Of a stretch of 24,343 nucleotides of DNA, positions 16,365-22,699 are shown piece after piece. The DNA lies in NCBI GenBank assembly GCA_030621995.1, contig JAUXGP010000002.1, positions 1 to 24,343 on the forward strand, in the 5' to 3' direction. The position numbers and the translations under genes were made by a program. Below the pieces are notes generated by a model, which had not been told where the DNA came from, did no database searches, and was given only the letters and a program-made list of their open reading frames with translations. The DNA is from Psychrilyobacter sp. (GTDB taxonomy: Bacteria; Fusobacteriota; Fusobacteriia; Fusobacteriales; Fusobacteriaceae). The first letter of the stretch is position 1. Each line of letters begins with the position of its first letter.

Positions 16365-17387
16365 ATGAAGAAAATTTTTAAGATGTTAACACTGCTGGTA
16401 GCGGCTACGATGTTGTTTGTTAGTTGTGGGAAAAAAGATGAGACTGCAACAATGGAAAATGGTGAGAAAAAAGTGGTTATTAAATTAAGCACTAAATTTG
16501 TACAGGACGAGCAAACAGCTAAATCATTGATGAGAGTAGCAGATAAGATCAAAGAAAGATCCGATGGAAGCGTTGAGATCCAAGTATACGCCGGCGGACA
16601 GCTGCCAATTGGTAAGGACAGTATGGAACAGGTGGCCAATGGAGCCAACTGGATATCGGTAGACGGGCTTAACTTCATAGGAGACTATGTGCCTGATTTT
16701 AATGCTATCAACGGACCTATGTTATACAAGAACTTTGACGAGTACTTAGCAATGACACAAACTGACCTAGTAAAAAAATTAAAAGATGAAGCGGCTAAAA
16801 AAGAGATCAAAGTATTATCTTTAGATTACTTATTTGGATTCAGAAGTATGTTAACAGACAAGGTAGTTAAGACTCCTGCAGATCTTAAAGGGTTAAAGAT
16901 AAGAGTACCAAACAGTCAATTATATATGTATACATTGGAAGCGATGGGAGCTAATCCTACTCCGCTGCCATTTACAGAAGTATACAGTGGTATCCAACAA
17001 GGTGTAGTAGACGGATTAGAAGGATCTCTAATGACTATCTATGGAACAAAGATCTATGAAGTAAGAAAGAACGTATCTTTAACTAATCATTTATTGGGAG
17101 TATCAGCTGTATCTATCTCTACAAAGGTATGGGAAGGACTGTCTGAAAACCAAAGAACTATCATCCAAGAGGAATTTGATGCAGGAGCTAAGTATAACAA
17201 CGATGTTACTGTAACTTTAGAGAAGGAATACAAGGTTAAATTAGAGGAATTAGGAGTTAAATTTAATGAGGTAGATTTACCTGCATTCAATGTAGAAACT
17301 GCTAAAGTATTCTCTAAATTCCCTAAGTGGACTCCTGGAATCTACGATGAAATTCAAAAAGAATTAAAAGTAATAAGAGCTAAATAA
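16365..17387 (+). CDS. dctP: TRAP transporter solute-binding protein, DctP family (lipoprotein)
   Basis: A 340-residue extracytoplasmic receptor. MKKIFKMLTLLVAATMLFVSC is a lipoprotein signal with Cys21, so the receptor is tethered to the membrane rather than free in the periplasm. The DctP fold is supported by IKLSTKFVQDEQTAKSLMRV, VEIQVYAGGQLPIGKD, the block KGLKIRVPNSQLYMYTLEAM whose Arg180 normally binds the substrate carboxylate, and PFTEVYSGIQQGVVDGLEG. TRAP systems import organic anions with a sodium or proton gradient. The binding arginine favours a carboxylate ligand, yet the operon context (phosphodiesterases, phosphatase) suggests a glycerol-phosphate-related ligand. Codons are biased to ATC, AAC and TAC, as in dnaK, suggesting high expression. 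AAGGAGG precedes the ATG; a stable hairpin follows the gene. Confidence 0.93.
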   Translation: MKKIFKMLTLLVAATMLFVSCGKKDETATMENGEKKVVIKLSTKFVQDEQTAKSLMRVADKIKERSDGSVEIQVYAGGQLPIGKDSMEQVANGANWISVDGLNFIGDYVPDFNAINGPMLYKNFDEYLAMTQTDLVKKLKDEAAKKEIKVLSLDYLFGFRSMLTDKVVKTPADLKGLKIRVPNSQLYMYTLEAMGANPTPLPFTEVYSGIQQGVVDGLEGSLMTIYGTKIYEVRKNVSLTNHLLGVSAVSISTKVWEGLSENQRTIIQEEFDAGAKYNNDVTVTLEKEYKVKLEELGVKFNEVDLPAFNVETAKVFSKFPKWTPGIYDEIQKELKVIRAK

Positions 17388-17420
17388 TAAGAGAAAATCA
17401 AAAAAATTAAAGATATAATT

Positions 17421-17475
17421 CGATGATCGTGACTAGTTGTGGTAGGAGTTTATCACTGGCTGTTCACGATTATCG
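17421..17475 (+). promoter_or_regulatory. Intercistronic hairpin between dctP and dctQ
   Basis: CGATGATCGTGA (17421-17432) pairs with TCACGATTATCG (17464-17475) over 12 bp with one wobble. An inner stem AGTTGTG / CACTGGCT is possible. There is no T-run. In other transporter operons such hairpins protect the binding-protein message and lower expression of the membrane genes; that role is inferred here. Confidence 0.6.
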
Positions 17476-17511
17476 TTTATAGATTAAAGATAATTGAATA
17501 TGGGGTGGAAT

Positions 17512-17994
17512 ATGAAAAATTTCTTTAGAAATATAGAAGTAATTCTGGGGAGTATAACAATAAGTATCACAGTATTATCTGTAATAACCAACGTTATTTT
17601 AAGATATGGTTTTGGGATTCAATTTGCTTGGATTGAAGAGGTATCAGTGGGATGTTTTATATGGACAGTTTTCTTAGGAGCTACAGCGGCATATAAAGAT
17701 AAGGCATTGATAGGAGTAGAAGTTTTGACACAGGCACTTCCATTTAGGGGGAGAAGGCTTTTAGAACTGATAATCTATACTCTTTTATTTGTTTTAAATG
17801 CAACTCTTTTTTACTTAAGTTATAACTATACAGTGGAGTCGGATAAGATCACATCAGCACTAGAGGTATCTTATGTGTATATAAACTCATCTATAGTAGT
17901 TTCATTCGGATTGATGACCTTTTATTCACTGGAATTTTGGGTTAAGGATGTAATCTTATTTATGGATGAACAAAGAAAGGTAGAAAAAAAATAA
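17512..17994 (+). CDS. dctQ: TRAP transporter small membrane subunit, DctQ family
   Basis: A 160-residue membrane protein with four predicted helices (about residues 7-33, 42-62, 80-102 and 118-142), as usual for DctQ. Typical features are YGFGIQFAWIEEVSVGCFIW near residue 36, where the conserved W-x-E-E of the family stands, and the charged loop between helices. It pairs with DctM to form the permease. The start is not certain: ATG 17512 with GGGGTGG six bases or fewer upstream is preferred; ATG 17500 and TTG 17494 in the same frame have weaker sites. It lies between the receptor and DctM genes, 24 bases before the latter. Confidence 0.88.
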   Translation: MKNFFRNIEVILGSITISITVLSVITNVILRYGFGIQFAWIEEVSVGCFIWTVFLGATAAYKDKALIGVEVLTQALPFRGRRLLELIIYTLLFVLNATLFYLSYNYTVESDKITSALEVSYVYINSSIVVSFGLMTFYSLEFWVKDVILFMDEQRKVEKK

Positions 17995-18018
17995 TTTAGT
18001 CGAAAAGGAAGTGAGAAA

Positions 18019-19305
18019 GTGGAAGGTTTTTATCCAATAATAATTTTATTTATATTGTTTTTTTTAAATATACCAATAGCCTTTGCATTAATGGGTGCAT
18101 CGATGTACTATTTTATCTTTGTAGATAATATTATGTCAATGAACATGATCATGCAAAGGTTCGTGACTTCTATTGAGTCATTTCCATACCTGGCGGTACC
18201 GTTTTTTATAATGGTAGGATCGGTAATGAACTACTCTGGAATAAGTACGAGCTTAATGAATATGGCTGAGGTGCTGGCAGGGCATATGGCCGGTGGATTA
18301 GCTCAGGTAAATGTAGTTTTAAGTATGATGATGGGGGGCATATCTGGATCTGCCAATGCAGATGCAGCCATGCAGTCTAAGATCTTAGTACCAGAGATGA
18401 GAAAGAGGGGATTCAGTGCTCCATTTTCAGCAGCAGTAACAGCAGCCTCATCTTCTGTCAGTCCGGTAATACCACCGGGAACTAACCTGATTATCTATGC
18501 ATTGATTGCCAATGTATCGGTATCTAAGATGTTCTTGGCAGGATATACACCGGGGATATTGATGACATTAGCACTTATGATAACGGTTCATATAATATCT
18601 AAAAAAAGAGGGTATAAACCTTCGAGAGACAGAGTTGCCAGCCCAAAGGAGATAGCTATCCAGTTTAAAGATTCTATCTGGGCACTATTAATTCCATTTG
18701 GGATTATACTGGGGATGAGATTTGGGTTATTTACTCCTACAGAAGCTGGAGGAATGGCCGTATTATTTTGTGTAGTCATAGGAACCTTTGTCTATAAAAA
18801 ATTAAAATTAAGACATCTTCCGATTATTTTAAGGGATACAGTATATGGTACCGGATCGGTTATGTTCCTTATCATAGGGGCAAAAGTATTTGGTTATTAC
18901 CTGACTTTGGAAAGAATACCTCAAACTATCACAACATTCTTGATGGATTTTACAGATAATAAATTTGTACTGCTTATAATCATCAATGTATTGTTGTTGT
19001 TTATTGGGATGTTTATAGAGGGTGGAGCAGCACTTATCATACTGGCACCATTATTAGTACCAGCAGTAACCAGTATGGGAATAGATCCTATTCATTTTGG
19101 AGTAATCCTGATAGTTAATATTATGATTGGTGGAATAACTCCTCCATTTGGATCTATGATGTTTACGACCTGTACCATAGTCGGCGTCAAACTGGATGAG
19201 TTTGTGAAGGAGATAATCCCGTTTATAGTGGCATTGATGATAGTGTTGATGGTACTTACTTATTCGGCACCGATAGCTATGTTTATACCAAATTTACTGG
19301 GATAG
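18019..19305 (+). CDS. dctM: TRAP transporter large permease subunit, DctM family
   Basis: A 428-residue membrane protein of normal DctM length with about a dozen hydrophobic segments; it carries the translocation path. Family blocks visible are FFLNIPIAFALMGAS, VPFFIMVGSVMNYSGIS, the first Ser/Gly-rich hairpin MMMGGISGSANADAAMQSKI, SSSVSPVIPPGTNLIIYALI, FGLFTPTEAGGMAVLF and the second hairpin MIGGITPPFGSMMFTTC near the end. These mark the two pseudo-symmetric halves. The start is GTG 18019, preceded by AGGAAGTGAG; I see no better ATG. It is followed after 9 bases by the HAD phosphatase gene, supporting one transcript. Confidence 0.94.
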   Translation: MEGFYPIIILFILFFLNIPIAFALMGASMYYFIFVDNIMSMNMIMQRFVTSIESFPYLAVPFFIMVGSVMNYSGISTSLMNMAEVLAGHMAGGLAQVNVVLSMMMGGISGSANADAAMQSKILVPEMRKRGFSAPFSAAVTAASSSVSPVIPPGTNLIIYALIANVSVSKMFLAGYTPGILMTLALMITVHIISKKRGYKPSRDRVASPKEIAIQFKDSIWALLIPFGIILGMRFGLFTPTEAGGMAVLFCVVIGTFVYKKLKLRHLPIILRDTVYGTGSVMFLIIGAKVFGYYLTLERIPQTITTFLMDFTDNKFVLLIIINVLLLFIGMFIEGGAALIILAPLLVPAVTSMGIDPIHFGVILIVNIMIGGITPPFGSMMFTTCTIVGVKLDEFVKEIIPFIVALMIVLMVLTYSAPIAMFIPNLLG

Positions 19306-19314
19306 GGTGAAATT

Positions 19315-20109
19315 ATGTGCAGGTTGAAGGATAAAAAATGTTTTATATTTGATATGGACGGAACCATCTATCTGGGGGACCATTTTATAGACGGGGTCGT
19401 TGAACTATTGGAACATATAGAAAAAATAGGGAAAAACTTTGTATTTTTAACCAACAATTCCTCTAAAAATAGTGGGATATATCAGCAAAAGTTAAAAAAG
19501 ATGGGCTTTGAAGTGGAGGAAGAAAAAATATTTACTTCGGGAGAAGCCACCAGGATCTATATCAACAAATTCAAAAGAGGTGCCAGAATATTTCTCTTGG
19601 GAAATGAGCATTTAGAGGCAGAATTTAGAGAAAACGGATTCACTCTGGTCAAAGACAGAGATTCCAGCCCGGACTATGTAGTCTTGGGGTTTGATACCAC
19701 TTTGACCTATGAAAAAATATGGATAGCCTGTGATTATATAAAGGATGGGGTGGATTTTTTGGCTACCCATCCAGACTATGTGTGTCCGCTTCCTTTGGGG
19801 AAAAGTATGCCGGATACAGGTGCTATGATAAAGATGTTTGAAGCAGCTACAGGAGTATCTCCTAAGATTATAGGTAAGCCTAATAAACTTATAATAGAGT
19901 CTATTTTGGATAAGTATAACCTGAAGGCGGAAGATGTAGTAATGGTAGGGGACAGATTGTATACAGATATGAAATTAGGAGAAAATGCCGGGATAGATTC
20001 TATCCTGGTACTTACAGGGGAAGCTACAGAGGAAGATGTGAAAAAATCCGACATAGTTCCCACCTACATATTTGAATCTGTAAAAACAATACATGAAAAT
20101 TTAAAATAA
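19315..20109 (+). CDS. HAD-superfamily phosphatase, NagD/AraL (class IIA) type
   Basis: A 264-residue cytosolic HAD hydrolase with C2A cap. Motif I is FIFDMDGTIY (nucleophile Asp13, acid Asp15), motif II FLTNNSS, motif III the lysine in IGKPNK, and motif IV MVGDRLYTDMKLGENAGIDS. The cap spans about residues 80-180. Relatives dephosphorylate sugar phosphates, p-nitrophenyl phosphate, UMP or G3P, so the substrate is open. Its position as last gene after two glycerophosphodiesterases and a TRAP transporter makes a glycerol phosphate or similar small organophosphate attractive, but this is inference. Only a weak AGGGTGA lies upstream, and the start follows the dctM stop by 9 bases, so translational coupling is likely. 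A terminator follows. Confidence 0.88.
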   Translation: MCRLKDKKCFIFDMDGTIYLGDHFIDGVVELLEHIEKIGKNFVFLTNNSSKNSGIYQQKLKKMGFEVEEEKIFTSGEATRIYINKFKRGARIFLLGNEHLEAEFRENGFTLVKDRDSSPDYVVLGFDTTLTYEKIWIACDYIKDGVDFLATHPDYVCPLPLGKSMPDTGAMIKMFEAATGVSPKIIGKPNKLIIESILDKYNLKAEDVVMVGDRLYTDMKLGENAGIDSILVLTGEATEEDVKKSDIVPTYIFESVKTIHENLK

Positions 20110-20118
20110 AAATTAAAA

Positions 20119-20160
20119 AAGGAGTTTTGTAGGTTAGCGGTATACAAAGCTTCTTTTTTT
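20119..20160 (+). terminator. Rho-independent terminator after the HAD gene
   Basis: AAGGAGTTTTGTA (20119-20131) pairs with TACAAAGCTTCTT (20143-20155), 13 bp with two wobbles, followed by T to 20160. It separates the transporter operon from the mgtC leader that starts directly behind it. Confidence 0.85.
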
Positions 20161-20172
20161 AGAATTTGGTAG

Positions 20173-20230
20173 AGGTATCCCTTGTAGATACCTTAGGGCG
20201 ACCACTAGGGTAGCCCGTACAGGGAGTGGT
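20173..20230 (+). ncRNA. Pseudoknotted leader RNA of the mgtC-family gene (riboswitch candidate)
   Basis: AGGTATC (20173-20179) and GATACCT (20187-20193) form a 7-bp hairpin whose whole 7-base loop CCTTGTA (20180-20186) can pair with TACAGGG (20218-20224). Directly next to that, AGTGGT (20225-20230) pairs with ACCACT (20201-20206), and GGGC (20196-20199) can pair with GCCC (20213-20216). Thirteen consecutive bases are paired to two upstream segments, and they include the ribosome-binding site AGGGAG. I match it to no riboswitch class I know; the M-box magnesium riboswitch looks different. Function and ligand are inference. Confidence 0.6.
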
Positions 20231-20235
20231 AAAAT

Positions 20236-20955
20236 ATGGAGATGGTAATAACGCTTTATGGAATGAGTTTATATGAATTTATGCTTCGAGTATTTATAGC
20301 CTGCATAGTTGGCGGGTTGTTTGGGCTGGAGAGGAAAAGTAGGGGGAAACCTGCAGGTATAAAGACAAATATGCTGGCCTGTGCAGGAGCAGCAATAGTA
20401 TCTGTGATCCAGCTTATGATATCCAATAAAACAGCAGCAATAGGGGTAGATATAGGAAATATAAAAGCGGATCCGACAAGATTAACAGCTCAGGTTATAT
20501 CGGGACTAGGATTTTTAGGTGCCGGGGTGATTATGACAGGCGGGGACAAGGTGAGAGGTCTGACTACTGCAGCAACCCTTTGGTTGGTGGCAATATTAGG
20601 AATAGGAATAGGGTATGGATTTTATCATTTTATACTTCCAGCGTCTGCTATGATATTATTCCTGTCGTATCTAATAAAAAAGATTGAAACAACATTCATT
20701 GAGAAGAGAAAGATAAAAAAGATAATCCTAGAATATGAACAAAGTGCAGACTTAGAGAGTATCATTAAGGAGATCGCCAAGGAAAAGGATATAAAGATAG
20801 TGATGGACAAAAAAATAAGTGAGATAGATGACGGAGAGCATATAGTTGTCAAGAAAATAATGCACTTTTCTCTGCCGAAATATGTCAGCTCAAAGTATTT
20901 TTTCAACATCATAAGGAAGTTTGAAGAGGTTATAGATCTTACCAGGGTTAATTAG
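20236..20955 (+). CDS. MgtC/SapB family membrane protein
   Basis: A 239-residue protein. The N-terminal half has four or five hydrophobic helices and the MgtC signature GGLFGLERKSRGKPAGIKTN (about residues 31-50), followed by TRLTAQVISGLGFLGAGVIM and VRGLTTAATLWLVAILGIGI. The C-terminal 90 residues are soluble, with the look of the ACT-like domain of long MgtC proteins. Family members are linked to survival in low magnesium, inhibition of the F-type ATPase and phosphate homeostasis in enterobacteria and mycobacteria; many others are uncharacterised. ATG 20236 has GGGAG nine bases upstream, inside the structured leader. No separate promoter is evident between the HAD terminator and the gene (a lone TAGAAT at 20160-20165 is the nearest), so expression may depend on read-through. 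Confidence 0.88.
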   Translation: MEMVITLYGMSLYEFMLRVFIACIVGGLFGLERKSRGKPAGIKTNMLACAGAAIVSVIQLMISNKTAAIGVDIGNIKADPTRLTAQVISGLGFLGAGVIMTGGDKVRGLTTAATLWLVAILGIGIGYGFYHFILPASAMILFLSYLIKKIETTFIEKRKIKKIILEYEQSADLESIIKEIAKEKDIKIVMDKKISEIDDGEHIVVKKIMHFSLPKYVSSKYFFNIIRKFEEVIDLTRVN

Positions 20956-20980
20956 GAAAGAGACCTAAAATAAGGTTAAA

Positions 20981-21005
20981 TACAAATTTTTAAATAAAAA
21001 TTGTA
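20981..21005. promoter_or_regulatory. AT palindrome overlapping the -35 of the G3P dehydrogenase promoter
   Basis: TACAAATTTTTA...TAAAAATTGTA is an imperfect 11-bp palindrome whose right end overlaps the -35 hexamer TTGTAA. It could be a repressor operator or the end hairpin of the mgtC transcript; the sequence does not decide. Confidence 0.35.
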
Positions 21006-21029
21006 AAAATAAAGGTTATAGTGTATAAT
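21001..21029 (+). promoter_or_regulatory. Promoter of the G3P dehydrogenase operon
   Basis: TTGTAA (21001-21006), 17-base spacer, TATAAT (21024-21029). Transcription would start near 21036, about 30 bases before the leader terminator. Confidence 0.8.
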
Positions 21030-21035
21030 TATGGT

Positions 21036-21114
21036 ATAAATTGAATAGAAGCTAGAGATGAAGAGAGCTGAACAAAACAGAGTATACGTATTCTGTTTCG
21101 TTCAGCTATTTTTT
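21036..21114 (+). ncRNA. Leader RNA or small RNA with motif and intrinsic terminator, G3P dehydrogenase operon
   Basis: A roughly 79-nt transcript would carry the motif CTAGAGATGAAGAGAGCTG (21052-21070), whose last bases form the start of the terminator stem. The motif matches 14287-14304 at 15 of 18 positions with a one-base gap. Being inside the leader of a G3P-catabolic operon, it is a candidate antitermination site. Confidence 0.6.
21066..21114 (+). terminator. Intrinsic terminator in the leader of the G3P dehydrogenase operon
   Basis: AGCTGAAC (21066-21073) pairs with GTTCAGCT (21100-21107). After one mismatch AAACAGA pairs with TCTGTTT, with a few further pairs towards loop TACG. T-run at 21109-21114. 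It lies between promoter and first gene, so read-through must be possible or regulated. Confidence 0.88.
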
Positions 21115-21157
21115 GTTTAAATAAAAATTAGATTTAGTTATTTTTAAGGAGGTAGCA

Positions 21158-22591
21158 ATGCAAGATATTTTAATAGTAGGAGCAGGTGTCATAGGGGGAT
21201 CTATAGCAAGGGAACTCTCAAAATATAATCTGAATGTGGTGGTACTGGATAAGGAAACAGATGTAGCCAATGGAACAACTAAGGCAAACTCAGCTATAGT
21301 ACATGCAGGATATGATGCTACAGAGGGAACATTGATGGCTAAATATAATGCATTGGGAAATGCAATGTTTGATAAATTAAGTGAAGAACTGGATTTTCCA
21401 TTCAAAAGAATAGGTTCATTGGTAGTGGCAAACAGTGAAGAGGAAAGAGCACATATAGAGGAACTCTTAAAAAGAGGAATTGAAAATAATATCCCAAACG
21501 TAAGAATAGTAGAAAAAAATGAGTTAAGAGAGATTGAACCAAAGATAAATGAGGATGCAGTAGCGGCACTATTAGCTCCTACAGGAGGGGTAGTAGGACC
21601 GTGGGAGATGACTATAGCCCTTATGGAAAATGCCGTAGATAACGGAGTAAAATTAGACTTAAACACAGAAGTTTTGGATATAGAAAAAATAGAGGGTGGA
21701 TATAGAGTAATTACAAACCAAAGGAACTATGAAACTAGATGTATCATAAATGCTTCGGGAGTATATGCAGATAAGATCCATGGAATGGTAGCAGAGGAAA
21801 CATTTAAAATTATCCCTAGAAGGGGGCAATATTTTGTCTTGGATAAAACACAGGGTGAATTAGTTAATCATGTGATATTCCAATGTCCGACTAAATTAGG
21901 AAAGGGAGTATTGGTAACTCCTACAGTACATGGAAATGTACTGGCTGGACCAGATGCTGAGGACCTGAGTGACAGAGAAAACTTAGCTACTACAGCTGAA
22001 AGACTGGATTTTGTAAGGGAACATGCATTGAAATCTATAAAAGAATTGAACTTTAGAGAAGGAATCAGGAACTTTGCAGGTCTTAGAGCCCAGCCCAGCA
22101 CAAATGATTTTATAATTGAAGAGGTAGAAGGTGCCAAAGGATTTATAGATGTAGCAGGAATAAAATCACCGGGATTGTCATCAGCTCCAGCTATTGCAGT
22201 GGATGTGGTAGAGATAGCTAAGAAGATCTTAGGAGATGTAGAATTAAATAAAGAGTTTAAACCAAATAGAAGACCACACTTTGAATTTATAACTGAAAGT
22301 GCTGAAAAGAAAGCTGAATTAATAGCACAGGACAAGAGATATGGAAATATGATCTGCAGATGTGAAAATATCACTGAGGGTGAAATAGTAGATTCTATCC
22401 ATAGAAATGTAGGAGCTACCACGGTAGATGGTGTAAAGAAAAGATGCAGACCGGGAATGGGAAGATGCCAGGGTGGATTCTGCGGACCGAGAATACAAGA
22501 GATCTTAGCCCGTGAATTGGGAAAAAGTTTGGAAGAGATAGTACTAGACAAGGCAGATTCATATATCCTTACAGGGGAAACGAAGAAATAA
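21158..22591 (+). CDS. glpA: FAD-dependent glycerol-3-phosphate dehydrogenase, GlpA-like, with 2Fe-2S (BFD-like) domain
   Basis: A 477-residue flavoprotein that would oxidise G3P to dihydroxyacetone phosphate. The N-terminal dinucleotide fold shows ILIVGAGVIGGSIARELSKY (residues 4-23), and the DAO domain runs to about 360 with RIGSLVVANS, APTGGVVGPWEMTIAL, RRGQYFVLDK and FAGLRAQPSTNDFIIEE. After it, a BFD-like 2Fe-2S domain has the expected C-x-C-x34-C-x4-C pattern (Cys400, 402, 437, 442) plus Cys430. GlpA rather than aerobic GlpD is suggested by that iron-sulfur domain and by the following genes. A close relative with other substrates (2-hydroxyglutarate or glycerol oxidase) cannot be fully excluded. 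AAGGAGG precedes the ATG. First gene of a three-gene operon under a promoter with leader terminator. Confidence 0.87.
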   Translation: MQDILIVGAGVIGGSIARELSKYNLNVVVLDKETDVANGTTKANSAIVHAGYDATEGTLMAKYNALGNAMFDKLSEELDFPFKRIGSLVVANSEEERAHIEELLKRGIENNIPNVRIVEKNELREIEPKINEDAVAALLAPTGGVVGPWEMTIALMENAVDNGVKLDLNTEVLDIEKIEGGYRVITNQRNYETRCIINASGVYADKIHGMVAEETFKIIPRRGQYFVLDKTQGELVNHVIFQCPTKLGKGVLVTPTVHGNVLAGPDAEDLSDRENLATTAERLDFVREHALKSIKELNFREGIRNFAGLRAQPSTNDFIIEEVEGAKGFIDVAGIKSPGLSSAPAIAVDVVEIAKKILGDVELNKEFKPNRRPHFEFITESAEKKAELIAQDKRYGNMICRCENITEGEIVDSIHRNVGATTVDGVKKRCRPGMGRCQGGFCGPRIQEILARELGKSLEEIVLDKADSYILTGETKK

Positions 22592-22669
22592 ACTCTACCC
22601 TGTACGATCTCCGAGGTGGTGCAATAGTTTCCTCTAAATGCAGAGGAAACGCCGAAGAGAAAAGAGTTT
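22590..22669 (+). ncRNA. Unassigned structured intercistronic RNA
   Basis: AAACTCT (22590-22596) and AGAGTTT (22663-22669) close an 80-base domain containing a perfect 9-bp hairpin, GTTTCCTCT (22627-22635) and AGAGGAAAC (22642-22650), and a GC-richer arm around ATCTCCGAGGTGGTGC that can partly pair with GCCGAAGAGA. No T-run follows. The CGCCGAAG segment recalls the glycine riboswitch, but its CAGG-AAA-GGAC block is missing. It stands 20 bases before the ribosome-binding site of the next gene. Confidence 0.45.
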
Positions 22670-22699
22670 AAAATTAAATTATAATTTTGGAGGAAATAG

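Noticed and set aside
20161..20235. M-box magnesium riboswitch before the mgtC-family gene
   Set aside because: The segment is far shorter than an M-box (about 160-170 nt) and I find none of its conserved core; the pseudoknot seen is different.
20217..22605. 8-base complementarity between GTACAGGG (20217-20224) and CCCTGTAC (22598-22605) as a trans RNA interaction
   Set aside because: Eight bases are expected by chance at this scale, and the first segment already has a better local partner.
22600..22669. Glycine riboswitch
   Set aside because: The CGCCGAAG segment is suggestive, but the conserved CAGG-AAA-GGAC block and the usual tandem aptamers are missing, and the gene context is not glycine metabolism.
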